The notes beneath the pieces are model-generated. The model did no database searches, was not told the origin of the DNA, and saw only the letters and a list, made by a program, of their open reading frames with translations. Position numbers and translations under genes: made by a program. From assembly GCF_017355875.1 (NCBI RefSeq), contig NZ_JAFEWC010000001.1, forward strand, positions 1,426,001 through 1,490,000: 64,000 nt of DNA. The letters are read 5' to 3'. Source of the stretch: Aridibaculum aurantiacum (GTDB taxonomy: Bacteria > Bacteroidota > Bacteroidia > Chitinophagales > Chitinophagaceae). Position 1 is the stretch's first letter. The number at the start of each line of letters is the position of its first letter. Below, piece by piece: positions 17,504-24,808 of the stretch.

Positions 17504-18246
17504 GAAAGGTCATCATCATAGGCGCTACTTCAGGTATTGGTAAAGGATTGGCAGAACTCTATGCTGCCAAAGGCTGGAGCGTAGGCATCACAGGGCGCAG
17601 AGGACATCTTCTACAAGAAATACAACAATCATTTCCGCAACAGGTCATTACTTTTTGTTTTGACATCACAGCAGCCGACAACCTGCAGCATATTGATGAA
17701 CTGGTACAGCGGCTGGGAGGTTTAGATCTATTCATTTACTGTTCTGGCATTGGCGAAATCTCTGTTCAGCCAGATTGGGAAATAGATGAAAAAGTTATAG
17801 CCACGAACGTTACGGCCTGTGCTAAAGCAGTAGGACACATCTTCAATTATTTTGTCCAGCTGGGTAGGGGGCAGGTAGCTATTATTTCGTCCATAGCTGC
17901 TTTGCGCGGGGGCAGTAGTGCACCCTCTTACAATGCTTCAAAAGCTTTTGTTAGCAGTTATGCTGAGAGCTTAAACCTGCAAGCTATTTCATTGGGAAAA
18001 GACATAGTGATTACGGATGTAAAACCAGGTTTTGTAGATACATCTATGGCCAAAGGCGGCGGAAAATTCTGGATGATGCCTGTGGGTAAGATCTGCATGC
18101 AAATAGCAAGCGCAATAGAGGCAAAAAAGCGTAAAGTCGTTGTTTCTAAAAGATGGCGGCTGGTGGCTTTCCTGATGAAGAACCTGCCGGATACTATATT
18201 CATCTATATCACCAAAAGGATGGCCGCTAAGCGTCAGCAACTCTAG
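17500..18246 (+). CDS. Short-chain dehydrogenase/reductase (SDR)
   Basis: A 248-residue classical SDR. The nucleotide-binding glycine motif is at the N-terminus (IIGATSGIGKGLAELYA) and GRR at residue ~33 suggests NADPH preference. The catalytic Ser and Tyr-x-x-x-Lys are in ISSIAALRGGSSAPSYNASK. The start is TTG at 17500, overlapping the upstream stop as TTGA, since no ATG or GTG exists before the Rossmann glycines. This points to translational coupling with the radical SAM gene. The gene ends 3 bp from the convergent riboflavin synthase gene with no terminator between them. Confidence 0.85.
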   Translation: MRKVIIIGATSGIGKGLAELYAAKGWSVGITGRRGHLLQEIQQSFPQQVITFCFDITAADNLQHIDELVQRLGGLDLFIYCSGIGEISVQPDWEIDEKVIATNVTACAKAVGHIFNYFVQLGRGQVAIISSIAALRGGSSAPSYNASKAFVSSYAESLNLQAISLGKDIVITDVKPGFVDTSMAKGGGKFWMMPVGKICMQIASAIEAKKRKVVVSKRWRLVAFLMKNLPDTIFIYITKRMAAKRQQL

Positions 18247-18249
18247 TTT

Positions 18250-18843
18250 CTATACTTGTTTAAGCTGGTTCATGCGGGCTACATACTTGCCGATCATATC
18301 AAACTCCAGGTTTACTTCTGTTCCTACTTCTACCTGTCCAATGCTGGTATGCTCATAGGTGTAAGGGATGATAGCTACGGTAAATTGGTTATGCCCAACA
18401 TTGAAGATGGTTAAGCTTGTACCGTTCAGGCTGATAGAACCTTTTTCGATGACCAGGGCAGCAAACTGTACAGGAAACTCAAAAGTGAATTCCCAGCTGC
18501 CTGTTTTATCTAATTTTTCTATACAAGTGGCTGTGCAGTCTACATGTCCTTGAACAATGTGGCCATCCAACCGGCCATTCATGGTAAGACATCTTTCCAG
18601 GTTAACAAGCGTGCCTTCTTTCCATTGTTTTAGGTTGGTTTTTTCCAATGTTTCTGCAATTGCAGTTAGCCTGTGTCGGTCCCCCATTATCTCTTCAACA
18701 GTCAGGCAAACCCCGCTGTGCGCAACGCTCTGGTCTACCTTAAGTTCATGAGAAATAGGGGATTGTATCCAATATGTAGTGTTGGTTCCGGTGTGTTCAA
18801 TCTTCCTAACCTTGCCTAAAGCTTCTATTATTCCTGTAAACAT
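18250..18843 (-). CDS. ribE: Riboflavin synthase, alpha subunit
   Basis: The enzyme joins two molecules of 6,7-dimethyl-8-ribityllumazine to give riboflavin. The protein starts at MFTGIIEALGKV, the invariant N-terminus of the family, giving 197 residues; a 9-residue upstream extension in the open frame is rejected. The two internally repeated lumazine-binding domains are visible: VDQSVAHSGVCLTVEEI in the first and EKGSISLNGTSLTIFNV in the second, with GHIVQGHVD starting the second half. A -7 element sits only 5 nt before the ATG, so the mRNA may be leaderless. ribD is elsewhere in the window, so the riboflavin genes are scattered. Confidence 0.95.
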   Translation of the reverse strand: MFTGIIEALGKVRKIEHTGTNTTYWIQSPISHELKVDQSVAHSGVCLTVEEIMGDRHRLTAIAETLEKTNLKQWKEGTLVNLERCLTMNGRLDGHIVQGHVDCTATCIEKLDKTGSWEFTFEFPVQFAALVIEKGSISLNGTSLTIFNVGHNQFTVAIIPYTYEHTSIGQVEVGTEVNLEFDMIGKYVARMNQLKQV

Positions 18844-18848
18844 GGAGG

Positions 18849-18856
18849 CAAATTTA
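18849..18856 (-). promoter_or_regulatory. -7 element TAAATTTG for ribE
   Basis: A perfect TAnnTTTG on the minus strand, ending 5 nt before the ribE ATG. With the usual distance from -7 box to start site, transcription would begin at or next to the start codon. No -33 TTTG at the expected spacing. Confidence 0.45.
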
Positions 18857-18886
18857 ACCGCATTATCCATTTTTAATTTATTTGAA

Positions 18887-18917
18887 TTTGGCGGTTTCAG
18901 TTGTAATCCTATCTTTG
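18887..18917 (+). promoter_or_regulatory. Promoter of rpsU
   Basis: TTTG (18887-18890), a 19-nt spacer and TATCTTTG (18910-18917): a full match to the Bacteroidota consensus. The predicted start leaves a leader of ~36 nt that contains the Shine-Dalgarno sequence. Confidence 0.85.
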
Positions 18918-18944
18918 CCGCCTATTTTAAAATAAAAATTACCT

Positions 18945-18952
18945 AAGGAGGT
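18945..18952 (+). promoter_or_regulatory. Strong Shine-Dalgarno sequence of rpsU
   Basis: AAGGAGGT, eight bases complementary to the 16S rRNA 3' end, with GGAGG placed 8 nt before the ATG. None of the other genes inspected in this window has such a site. In Flavobacterium, ribosomes hide their anti-SD with bS21, bS18 and bS6, and rpsU is a rare gene that keeps an SD so that ribosomes lacking bS21 translate it. The same design is evident here. Confidence 0.9.
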
Positions 18953-18959
18953 ATCACAA

Positions 18960-19157
18960 ATGCTAATTATTGACTCAAAGGATTGCGAGAACATTGACAA
19001 AGCGCTCAAGAAGTACAAGAAGAAATTCGAGAAATCAAAAGTCTTATTGCAATTAAGGGCTCGTCAGTCTTACACTAAACCTTCTGTACAACGCAGAACT
19101 GAAGTGTTGAAAGCAGTCTACCGTCAAAAAATGGCGAACGGCGAATTCGATAGTTAA
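18960..19157 (+). CDS. rpsU: 30S ribosomal protein bS21
   Basis: A 65-residue, highly basic protein with the bS21 pattern (MLIIDSKDCENIDKALKKYK, then LRARQSYTKPSVQRR). It binds near the 3' end of 16S rRNA on the small subunit platform. The start is fixed by the SD at 18945-18952 and the promoter at 18887-18917. A strong terminator lies 38 bp after the stop. The downstream xer gene may depend on readthrough or on its own promoter. Confidence 0.95.
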   Translation: MLIIDSKDCENIDKALKKYKKKFEKSKVLLQLRARQSYTKPSVQRRTEVLKAVYRQKMANGEFDS

Positions 19158-19194
19158 TAATTTTTATTTCCTTTCGGTTTTCCTCACATAATTT

Positions 19195-19238
19195 ACTGTC
19201 AGCGGTAAAGTCATGAACTTTATGCTGACAGTTTTTTT
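19195..19238 (+). terminator. Terminator of rpsU
   Basis: Stem ACTGTCAGC / GCTGACAGT, extended inward by TAAAGT / ACTTTA, followed by TTTTTTT. It ends directly at the ATG of the xer gene, so that gene's upstream in-frame ATG at 19213, which lies inside the stem, is unlikely to be used. Confidence 0.9.
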
Positions 19239-19239
19239 T

Positions 19240-20142
19240 ATGTCTATACCTGAATACGATCAACTACAGAAATTCCTTGAGTACCTTCAATTTGAAAAGC
19301 GGTATTCCCAGCATACTATTCTGTCATATAAAACAGATCTATACCAGCTTATTGATTATCTGCAGTACACGTACGAGGGTGTACCCTTGCAAGCTGTTAC
19401 TGCTACCCAGGTAAGGTCGTGGCTGGCTTCTATGCGCAACGATAAAGCCACAGCTAAAACGATCAATCGTAAGATATCTTCCCTCAAATCTTTTTTCAAG
19501 TTCCTAATGCGATCGGGTGAACTTGAAAAATCACCAATGGCAACCATTGTGGCACCCAAGATCAATAAACGCCTGCCTTCTTTTGTAGCTGAGACTGAAA
19601 TGGCTACCCTACAAACTCATGTAGAGTTCCCAGATGATTGGAAGGGCATAACCAGCAAATTGATCATTTCCCTTCTGTACGCTACAGGCATCCGCTTAAA
19701 TGAGCTAATTACGCTAAAGACACAGCATGTTGACCTGTACAATCAACAGGTAAAAGTTTTAGGGAAGGGTAATAAGGAGCGGATCATCCCGGTAGGGAAA
19801 GATGTTTTAGACCAGGTAAAAGCTTACCTCAAATTAAAAAAAGAACAGAACCTGGTGAATGAGCGTGATCACCTGTTGGTGACAGAGAAAGGAAAGTCGC
19901 TTTATCCAAAATTCGTTTACCTGGTAGTAAAAGAACATTTAGGTTATGTGACCACGCTAAACAAGAAAAGCCCCCACGTTCTTCGTCATACTTTTGCCAC
20001 CCACTTAACCAATAATGGCGCTGATCTTATCGCCGTTAAAGAACTTCTTGGCCACAGCAGCTTGGCAGCTACTCAGGTTTATACGCATAATACCATCGAT
20101 AAGCTAAAGAACATTCATAAGCAAGCGCATCCTAAAGCTTAG
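19240..20142 (+). CDS. xerC: Tyrosine recombinase, XerC/XerD type
   Basis: About 300 residues from MSIPEYDQLQKF. It has an N-terminal SAM-like core-binding domain (residues ~5-90) and a C-terminal catalytic domain. The catalytic set is complete: Arg in ATGIRLNEL, Lys in VLGKGNKERIIP, His-x-x-Arg in HVLRHTFATHL, His in LLGHSSLAAT and the nucleophile Tyr in QVYTHN. Enzymes of this type resolve chromosome dimers at dif. Being next to rpsU and hpf, in the conserved housekeeping block of the phylum, argues for the chromosomal Xer role rather than a mobile-element integrase. XerC and XerD cannot be told apart by eye. No dif site was recognised in the window. Confidence 0.88.
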   Translation: MSIPEYDQLQKFLEYLQFEKRYSQHTILSYKTDLYQLIDYLQYTYEGVPLQAVTATQVRSWLASMRNDKATAKTINRKISSLKSFFKFLMRSGELEKSPMATIVAPKINKRLPSFVAETEMATLQTHVEFPDDWKGITSKLIISLLYATGIRLNELITLKTQHVDLYNQQVKVLGKGNKERIIPVGKDVLDQVKAYLKLKKEQNLVNERDHLLVTEKGKSLYPKFVYLVVKEHLGYVTTLNKKSPHVLRHTFATHLTNNGADLIAVKELLGHSSLAATQVYTHNTIDKLKNIHKQAHPKA

Positions 20143-20355
20143 GTACTTGTTTCCAATGATTTACGTCATTTACTAGGTCAATTTTTTGCTTGAAATTGCT
20201 ATTTCTACAAAGCTTAAAAATTGAAAAAAATTGCCAAAACAAAAGTGGAAGTATGGGTTAGATAATATAACTTCATACGAACCTGAAAACAGGGATGCTT
20301 ATGGTAAAAATGTACGCTTAGTTCTTTAATTATAAACCGTAAAAACAGCGATGTT

Positions 20356-20655
20356 ATGAACGTAAACATTCAAACTGTGCATTTTAATGCAGACGAGAAA
20401 CTATTAGATTATGTAAATAGGAAAATAGAAAAACTAACAACCTTTCACGACCGAATAACCAAAATTGATGTCTACCTCAAACTTGATAATGTAGTTCACA
20501 CGATTAAAGATAAAGTTGCTGAGATCCGCGTTCACATTCCACGACACGATTTTTTTGTAAAAGCTTCCTCTAAATCTTTTGAAGAATCATTTGAGAATGC
20601 ACTGGACTCCATGATAAACCAGATAAAACGACAAAAGCAAAAACAAGCAGCATAA
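20356..20655 (+). CDS. hpf: Ribosome hibernation-promoting factor (HPF/RaiA family)
   Basis: A 99-residue protein of the short HPF/YfiA type (MNVNIQTVHFNADEKLLDYV; AEIRVHIPRHDFFVKASSKS; FENALDSMINQIKRQKQKQ). It binds the ribosome decoding region and inactivates ribosomes in stationary phase. The C-terminal dimerisation domain of long HPF is absent. The 213-bp gap from the xer gene suggests its own promoter, but no clear consensus was found there. Transcription ends at the hairpin at 20665-20690. Confidence 0.92.
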   Translation: MNVNIQTVHFNADEKLLDYVNRKIEKLTTFHDRITKIDVYLKLDNVVHTIKDKVAEIRVHIPRHDFFVKASSKSFEESFENALDSMINQIKRQKQKQAA

Positions 20656-20664
20656 AAAGACTTC

Positions 20665-20690
20665 AAGGCCTCAATTTGAGGCCTTTTTTA
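20665..20690 (+). terminator. Terminator of hpf
   Basis: A 9-bp perfect stem AAGGCCTCA / TGAGGCCTT with a 3-nt loop, followed by TTTTTA, 10 bp after the hpf stop. Confidence 0.92.
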
Positions 20691-20705
20691 TTGCACTTTT
20701 GCAGC

Positions 20706-20972
20706 ATGAAAAAGTATTGCATCATTGGCGGTTTCTTTTTATCAACTGTTTTACTTAGTTGCAATACGCAGCAGGAAGTAAAAGCAAGAATATTTGAACG
20801 CAAAGAAGCTAACGATAATATGTTGCTGATAAAGTACCAGTACCAGGTAAACGGCACACAATACCAGGATAGCGCCATTATTAAAAACGTTGAATTGCCA
20901 GGGGATTCAATCCGCGTAAAGTATCATTCTTTGGAGCCTGGAAAAGCTATTCCACATCTTGGTAAACAGTAG
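20706..20972 (+). CDS. Small putative lipoprotein, function unknown
   Basis: An 88-residue protein when started at MKKYCIIGGFFL; an upstream in-frame ATG at 20676 lies inside the hpf terminator and is rejected. A lipoprotein signal peptide ends in TVLLSC (Cys19). The mature part is short and beta-like (MLLIKYQYQVNGTQYQDSAI, ELPGDSIRVKYHSLEPGKA). CACTTTTG, one base off the -7 consensus, ends 5 bp before the ATG. I do not recognise the family. Confidence 0.7.
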   Translation: MKKYCIIGGFFLSTVLLSCNTQQEVKARIFERKEANDNMLLIKYQYQVNGTQYQDSAIIKNVELPGDSIRVKYHSLEPGKAIPHLGKQ

Positions 20973-21028
20973 CGGAATTTTGTATATGAAGTCTTTGAAA
21001 AAATACTTAGAAAAAAGTTTTTCAAAAT

Positions 21029-21058
21029 TTTGGTAATTCAAGTTTTCTCTTACCTTTG
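21029..21058 (+). promoter_or_regulatory. Promoter of the tRNA cluster
   Basis: TTTG (21029-21032), an 18-nt spacer, TACCTTTG (21051-21058). It lies ~90 bp before tRNA-Thr and reads toward the four tRNAs. Confidence 0.8.
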
Positions 21059-21149
21059 CCATCCCGAAAAACACAGGGGGTAGCTGAAAAGCAAGTTCTT
21101 TCAAAGATTGATAAACAATGTGTTCTAAAGAACATTTGTAAAATAAGTA

Positions 21150-21222
21150 GCCGAAGTAGCTCAGTTGGTAGAGCAGCTGATTTGTAATCAGCAGGTCGTG
21201 GGTTCGACTCCCTTCTTCGGCT
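21150..21222 (+). tRNA. tRNA-Thr (anticodon TGT)
   Basis: Acceptor stem GCCGAAG / CTTCGGC, D-arm GCTC...GAGC, anticodon stem GCTGA / TCAGC with loop TTTGTAA, T-loop TTCGACT. The T-stem has a T-T mismatch, seen also in other Bacteroidota tRNA-Thr. CCA is not encoded. Confidence 0.95.
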
Positions 21223-21255
21223 CTTTTTGTTTGGTTGGTTAACAGTCAAACAAAA

Positions 21256-21338
21256 GGGCAGGTTCCAGAGCGGCCAAATGGGGCGGACTGTAAATCCGCT
21301 GTCTTTCGACTTCAGAGGTTCGAATCCTCTCCTGCCCA
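21256..21338 (+). tRNA. tRNA-Tyr (anticodon GTA)
   Basis: Acceptor stem GGGCAGG / CCTGCCC, anticodon stem GCGGA / TCCGC with loop CTGTAAA, and the long variable arm expected of bacterial tRNA-Tyr (83 nt in all). Confidence 0.95.
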
Positions 21339-21420
21339 CAGATCTTTATTTCTGATTTTAGATTTATTGATGTTGTGATTTACAATCTCAAGATCAGCAA
21401 TCACCAAATCAGCAATTCAA

Positions 21421-21493
21421 GCGGGAGTAGCTCATTTGGTAGAGCGATAGCCTTCCAAGCTATAGGTGGCGAGTTCGAGCCTCGTCTCCCGCT
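21421..21493 (+). tRNA. tRNA-Gly (anticodon TCC)
   Basis: Acceptor stem GCGGGAG / CTCCCGC, anticodon stem ATAGC / GCTAT with loop CTTCCAA, T-loop TTCGAGC. Confidence 0.95.
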
Positions 21494-21592
21494 CTTATAG
21501 GAATAGTCATTTAGACATTAGGTCAATGGTCATAAGGATTTTGCATTCCGACTTTCTGACTTGATGGCCCACTGACTCAATGACTTTTAAAA

Positions 21593-21664
<72 letters not shown>

Positions 21665-21742
21665 CTACGTTCAAGATTAAGCTATCAGCATCAGCTATCA
21701 ATCTCTTATGATGAATGATACCTGGCGACTGATGCTTCAACA

Positions 21743-21764
21743 GTACAAGAGTGCGACGCAACGG
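21743..21764 (+). repeat. Dispersed intergenic repeat, family 1 (copy B)
   Basis: GTACAAGA followed by GTGCGACGCAACGG. It differs from copies A and D by one base (A for T after AAG) and lacks the second conserved block. It sits between tRNA-Thr(GGT) and the tuf promoter. Confidence 0.75.
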
Positions 21765-21815
21765 CAGCTACATAGTAGATTTGAAGTTGGGTTACCAAAA
21801 GAAATAAGAAAAACC

Positions 21816-21823
21816 TACTTTTG
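21816..21823 (+). promoter_or_regulatory. -7 element TACTTTTG for tuf
   Basis: A perfect TAnnTTTG 54 nt before the tuf ATG. A TTG lies upstream but too far away to be a standard -33 box. The ~50-nt leader contains an AT-rich inverted repeat, GGTTTT / AAAACC (21839-21857). Confidence 0.65.
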
Positions 21824-21877
21824 CACCCGCGAAAGCAGGTTTTTAAAATTTAAAACCACAATCTAAAACAAATAAAA

Positions 21878-23065
21878 ATGGCAAAAGAGACCTTCAAGAG
21901 GGAGAAACCTCACGTTAACGTTGGTACTATTGGTCACGTTGACCACGGTAAAACAACTTTGACTGCCGCTATCACCGATATTTTGTCAAAACAAGGTCTA
22001 GCGGAAAAGAAAAACTACGATGATATCGATGGTGCACCTGAAGAAAAAGAAAGGGGTATCACTATTAATACTGCTCACGTAGAATACCAAACACAGAATC
22101 GTCACTATGCGCACGTTGACTGTCCTGGTCACGCTGACTATGTTAAGAACATGATCACTGGTGCTGCTCAGATGGACGGTGCTATCCTTGTGGTGGCTGC
22201 TACTGATGGTCCTATGCCTCAAACTAAAGAGCACATCCTTCTTGCTCGCCAGGTAGGTGTACCTCAGCTTGTGGTTTTCATGAATAAGGTTGACCTTGTT
22301 GATGATCCTGAATTACTTGAACTAGTTGAAATGGAAATCCGTGATCTGTTAAGCTCTTACGGATTTGATGGCGATAATACTCCAATCATCCAAGGTTCTG
22401 CTACTGGCGCTCTTGCTGGTGAAGAAAAGTGGGTTGCGAAGATCTCTGAATTGATGGATGCAGTTGATAGCTACATTCCTCTTCCTCCTCGTCCGGTTGA
22501 TATGCCATTCCTTATGTCAGTAGAGGACGTATTCTCTATTACTGGTCGTGGTACTGTTGCTACTGGTCGTATCGAAAGAGGTCGTATCAAAGTTGGTGAG
22601 CCTGTTGAAATCGTAGGTTTGATGGATGCTCCATTGACTTCTACTATCACTGGTGTTGAAATGTTCAAGAAACTTCTTGACCAAGGTGAAGCTGGTGACA
22701 ACGCAGGTATGCTATTGCGTGGTATTGAGAAAACTCAAATCCGTCGTGGTATGGTTATCTGTAAGCCAGGTTCTATCACTCCGCACACTGAATTCAAAGG
22801 TGAGGTTTACGTACTTAGCAAAGAAGAAGGTGGACGTCACACTCCATTCTTCAACAAGTACCGTCCTCAGTTCTACTTCCGTACTACTGACGTAACTGGT
22901 GAGTGTGTACTTCCTGAAGGAACTGAAATGGTTATGCCTGGTGATAACACTTCATTGACTGTTAAACTTATCCAGCCGATCGCGATGGAGAAAGGTTTGA
23001 AATTCGCTATCCGTGAAGGTGGTCGTACAGTAGGTGCTGGTCAGGTAACTGAAATCCTGAAGTAA
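21878..23065 (+). CDS. tuf: Elongation factor Tu
   Basis: A 395-residue GTPase that delivers aminoacyl-tRNA to the ribosome. G1 GHVDHGKT is at residues 19-26, G3 DCPGH near 82 and G4 NKVD near 137; domains 2 and 3 are complete ([20 protein letters not shown]). The length is normal for the family. Codon choice is strongly biased (GGT, CGT, CTT), as expected for a very highly expressed gene. It is flanked by tRNA genes, the conserved arrangement tRNA-tuf-tRNA(Trp)-secE-nusG, and ends at its own terminator. Confidence 0.99.
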   Translation: MAKETFKREKPHVNVGTIGHVDHGKTTLTAAITDILSKQGLAEKKNYDDIDGAPEEKERGITINTAHVEYQTQNRHYAHVDCPGHADYVKNMITGAAQMDGAILVVAATDGPMPQTKEHILLARQVGVPQLVVFMNKVDLVDDPELLELVEMEIRDLLSSYGFDGDNTPIIQGSATGALAGEEKWVAKISELMDAVDSYIPLPPRPVDMPFLMSVEDVFSITGRGTVATGRIERGRIKVGEPVEIVGLMDAPLTSTITGVEMFKKLLDQGEAGDNAGMLLRGIEKTQIRRGMVICKPGSITPHTEFKGEVYVLSKEEGGRHTPFFNKYRPQFYFRTTDVTGECVLPEGTEMVMPGDNTSLTVKLIQPIAMEKGLKFAIREGGRTVGAGQVTEILK

Positions 23066-23095
23066 TCAATTAGTACTCAGTACAAAACATAGCTA

Positions 23096-23130
23096 AAAAG
23101 TGCTCGTTCATCGTAACGAGCACTTTTTAG
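23096..23130 (+). terminator. Terminator of tuf
   Basis: A 14-bp stem AAAAAGTGCTCGTT / AACGAGCACTTTTT around a short loop (CATCGT region), 30 bp after the tuf stop. Confidence 0.92.
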
Positions 23131-23200
23131 CACTTTTAAAAGTTCTTTTATAGTAGGATGTACAGGGTAACTCCTTACCTTAGTATTTCATACTGATTTT

Positions 23201-23271
23201 ACGGGCATAGTTCAATGGTAGAATAGAGGTCTCCAAAACCTTTGATCAGGGTTCGAATCCTTGTGCCCGTG
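23201..23271 (+). tRNA. tRNA-Trp (anticodon CCA)
   Basis: Acceptor stem ACGGGCA / TGCCCGT, anticodon stem GAGGT / ACCTT with loop CTCCAAA, T-loop TTCGAAT, G discriminator. It is in the conserved place ahead of secE. Confidence 0.95.
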
Positions 23272-23362
23272 CAGAGAAATGTTTGAGGTTTGAGGTTTCT
23301 AGTTTAAAGTTGAAGACTTTAGGCTAAACCTTAAAACTTGAACCTAAAACTTTAAACCTATA
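23272..23362. repeat. Low-complexity mirrored spacer between tRNA-Trp and secE
   Basis: The left half repeats TTTGAGG and GGTTT words; the right half repeats CCTAAAACTTTAAACC-type words. The halves are roughly complementary (AGTTTAAAGTT against AACTTTAAAC), so the transcript may fold back on itself just before secE. Confidence 0.5.
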
Positions 23363-23554
23363 ATGAACAAGATCTCAAATTACTTTAGAGAGAGTTACCT
23401 GGAGCTGACGGAGAAAGTAACATGGCCTAGTTGGCTGCAGTTACAGCAATCAACTATCATTGTTCTGGTTGCTACCATCATTATCACGGCTTTGGTGTGG
23501 GTAATGGACTTTGCTTCACAAAATTTATTGAAGCTTATTTATTCTTTGTTTTAA
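23363..23554 (+). CDS. secE: Preprotein translocase subunit SecE
   Basis: A 63-residue single-span protein of the short bacterial SecE type: an amphipathic helix with the conserved LTEKVTWPSW, then one membrane helix (STIIVLVATIIITALVWVMD). It clamps SecY in the translocon. nusG follows 3 bp after the stop; the pair is the usual secE-nusG unit. Confidence 0.95.
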   Translation: MNKISNYFRESYLELTEKVTWPSWLQLQQSTIIVLVATIIITALVWVMDFASQNLLKLIYSLF

Positions 23555-23557
23555 CTA

Positions 23558-24178
23558 ATGGAAGATACTAATAACATAGAACAAGCTACTGCTAATACGC
23601 AGGAACAAAATGAACCACTGGATCTTACCAAGTGGTATGTTTTGCGTGTAGTAAGTGGTAAAGAACGGAAGGTAAAGGAGCACCTTGATAAGGAAGTGAA
23701 CCGTAGCGGCTGGAGCGAAACCATCAAGCAGGTTTTCTTACCAATGGAAAAGGTGTACAAGGTGCAGAATGGTAAGAAGGTAATGCGTGAGAAGAACTAT
23801 TATCCTGGTTATGTATTACTTGAAGTAAGTGATGGCAAACTAAACGATGATATGGTGCAGCACATCAGCAACATCAGCAATGTAATGCACTTCTTAACGG
23901 ATGGTAAAGGTTCTAAGGGCAACATCATTTCGCTTCGTAAAAGTGAGGTGAACAAGATGTTGGGTAAGGTAGATGAAATGAGTGATCAAGGTATCACCAT
24001 GAATGAACCTTTTATTGTTGGTGAAACTATCAAGATCATTGAAGGACCGTTCAACGACTTTAATGGTGTGATAGAAGAAGTGAACGATGAAAAGAAGAAA
24101 CTGAAGGTTACTGTAAAGATCTTCGGACGTTCAACACCTGTAGAATTGAACTATATGCAGGTAGAAAAACTAGGATAA
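23558..24178 (+). CDS. nusG: Transcription termination/antitermination protein NusG
   Basis: A 206-residue protein with the NGN domain at residues ~25-135 (KWYVLRVVSGKERKVKEHL; NYYPGYVLLEV) and the KOW domain at ~150-205 (GETIKIIEGPFNDFNGVIEE). It has an acidic ~22-residue N-terminal extension. It binds RNA polymerase and couples it to the ribosome or Rho. A terminator closes the secE-nusG transcript, so rplK is not simply read through from here. Confidence 0.96.
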   Translation: MEDTNNIEQATANTQEQNEPLDLTKWYVLRVVSGKERKVKEHLDKEVNRSGWSETIKQVFLPMEKVYKVQNGKKVMREKNYYPGYVLLEVSDGKLNDDMVQHISNISNVMHFLTDGKGSKGNIISLRKSEVNKMLGKVDEMSDQGITMNEPFIVGETIKIIEGPFNDFNGVIEEVNDEKKKLKVTVKIFGRSTPVELNYMQVEKLG

Positions 24179-24197
24179 ATAATATTTTCTATATCTT

Positions 24198-24230
24198 AAG
24201 CCGCAGCAAACAACTGCGGCTTTATTTTTA
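24198..24230 (+). terminator. Terminator after nusG
   Basis: A 9-bp stem AAGCCGCAG / CTGCGGCTT, 7-nt loop, followed by TATTTTTA. Confidence 0.88.
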
Positions 24231-24247
24231 CTTCAAAATTCAAAAAC

Positions 24248-24721
24248 ATGAAAAAAATCCTTTCCCTCGCTATTGCTTTGGTAACCGTTTCTGTTGTTAT
24301 GGCGCAGCCGCCTAATGTTCCTGCTGATAAAGGTGCAAAGTTCGGTGCTGATATTACTGCCGAAAAAGCTGTACCGGTAGCTGATATGGTTAAAAGTTTA
24401 AAAGGTAAAGAAGGGGAGAAGGTGCAAGTGAAGGTACAAGGAGAAGTAGTTCAGGTATGTGAAGCTGAAGGTTGTTGGTTAAGAATGAAGAATGGAGACG
24501 GTACCATCATGGTGCGTATGAAAGATCATAAGTTTTTTGTCCCTACCGTAATGAATGGTAAAACAATAGTAGTGGCTGGTGAAGCGCAGCTGAAAGAAAC
24601 AAGCGTTGCTCAATTGAGACATTATGCTGAGGACGCTGGGAAAAGCAAAGAAGAGATAGAAAAAATAAAAGAGCCGAAGAAAGAAGTGGTACTACAGGCA
24701 GATGGTATAGTAGTACTATAA
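24248..24721 (+). CDS. DUF4920 domain-containing secreted protein
   Basis: A 157-residue protein with a signal peptide (cleavage after VVMAQ). The mature part has the DUF4920 pattern: KVQVKVQGEVVQVCEAEGCW, with the conserved Cys-x-x-x-Gly-Cys-Trp, then MKNGDGTIMVRMKDHKFFVP and TIVVAGEAQLK, consistent with a small OB-like beta-barrel. The C-terminus is lysine/glutamate-rich. The family function is unknown; the paired cysteines suggest metal or redox chemistry. It is inserted between nusG and rplK, usually neighbours, and has terminators on both sides. Confidence 0.82.
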   Translation: MKKILSLAIALVTVSVVMAQPPNVPADKGAKFGADITAEKAVPVADMVKSLKGKEGEKVQVKVQGEVVQVCEAEGCWLRMKNGDGTIMVRMKDHKFFVPTVMNGKTIVVAGEAQLKETSVAQLRHYAEDAGKSKEEIEKIKEPKKEVVLQADGIVVL

Positions 24722-24739
24722 TCAACTATAAAGAGATTG

Positions 24740-24766
24740 AAAGGTGGCAAAAGGCCACCTTTTTTG
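24740..24766 (+). terminator. Terminator after the DUF4920 gene
   Basis: An 8-bp stem AAAGGTGG / CCACCTTT around CAAAAGG, followed by TTTT. Confidence 0.85.
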
Positions 24767-24808
24767 TTTTGGCGCAATTCGTTTTCTATTTCAAAATTTG
24801 GGTTGGGA

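Noticed and set aside
20676-20705. 10-codon upstream extension of the small lipoprotein after hpf
   Set aside because: It lies in the hpf terminator stem and T-run, and would spoil the signal peptide.
21022-21339. Minus-strand open frame of 105 codons over tRNA-Thr and tRNA-Tyr
   Set aside because: It is the reverse complement of two tRNA genes (the familiar RRGFEPL/RRRESNPRPADYKSAAL-type translation of tRNAs), not a protein gene.
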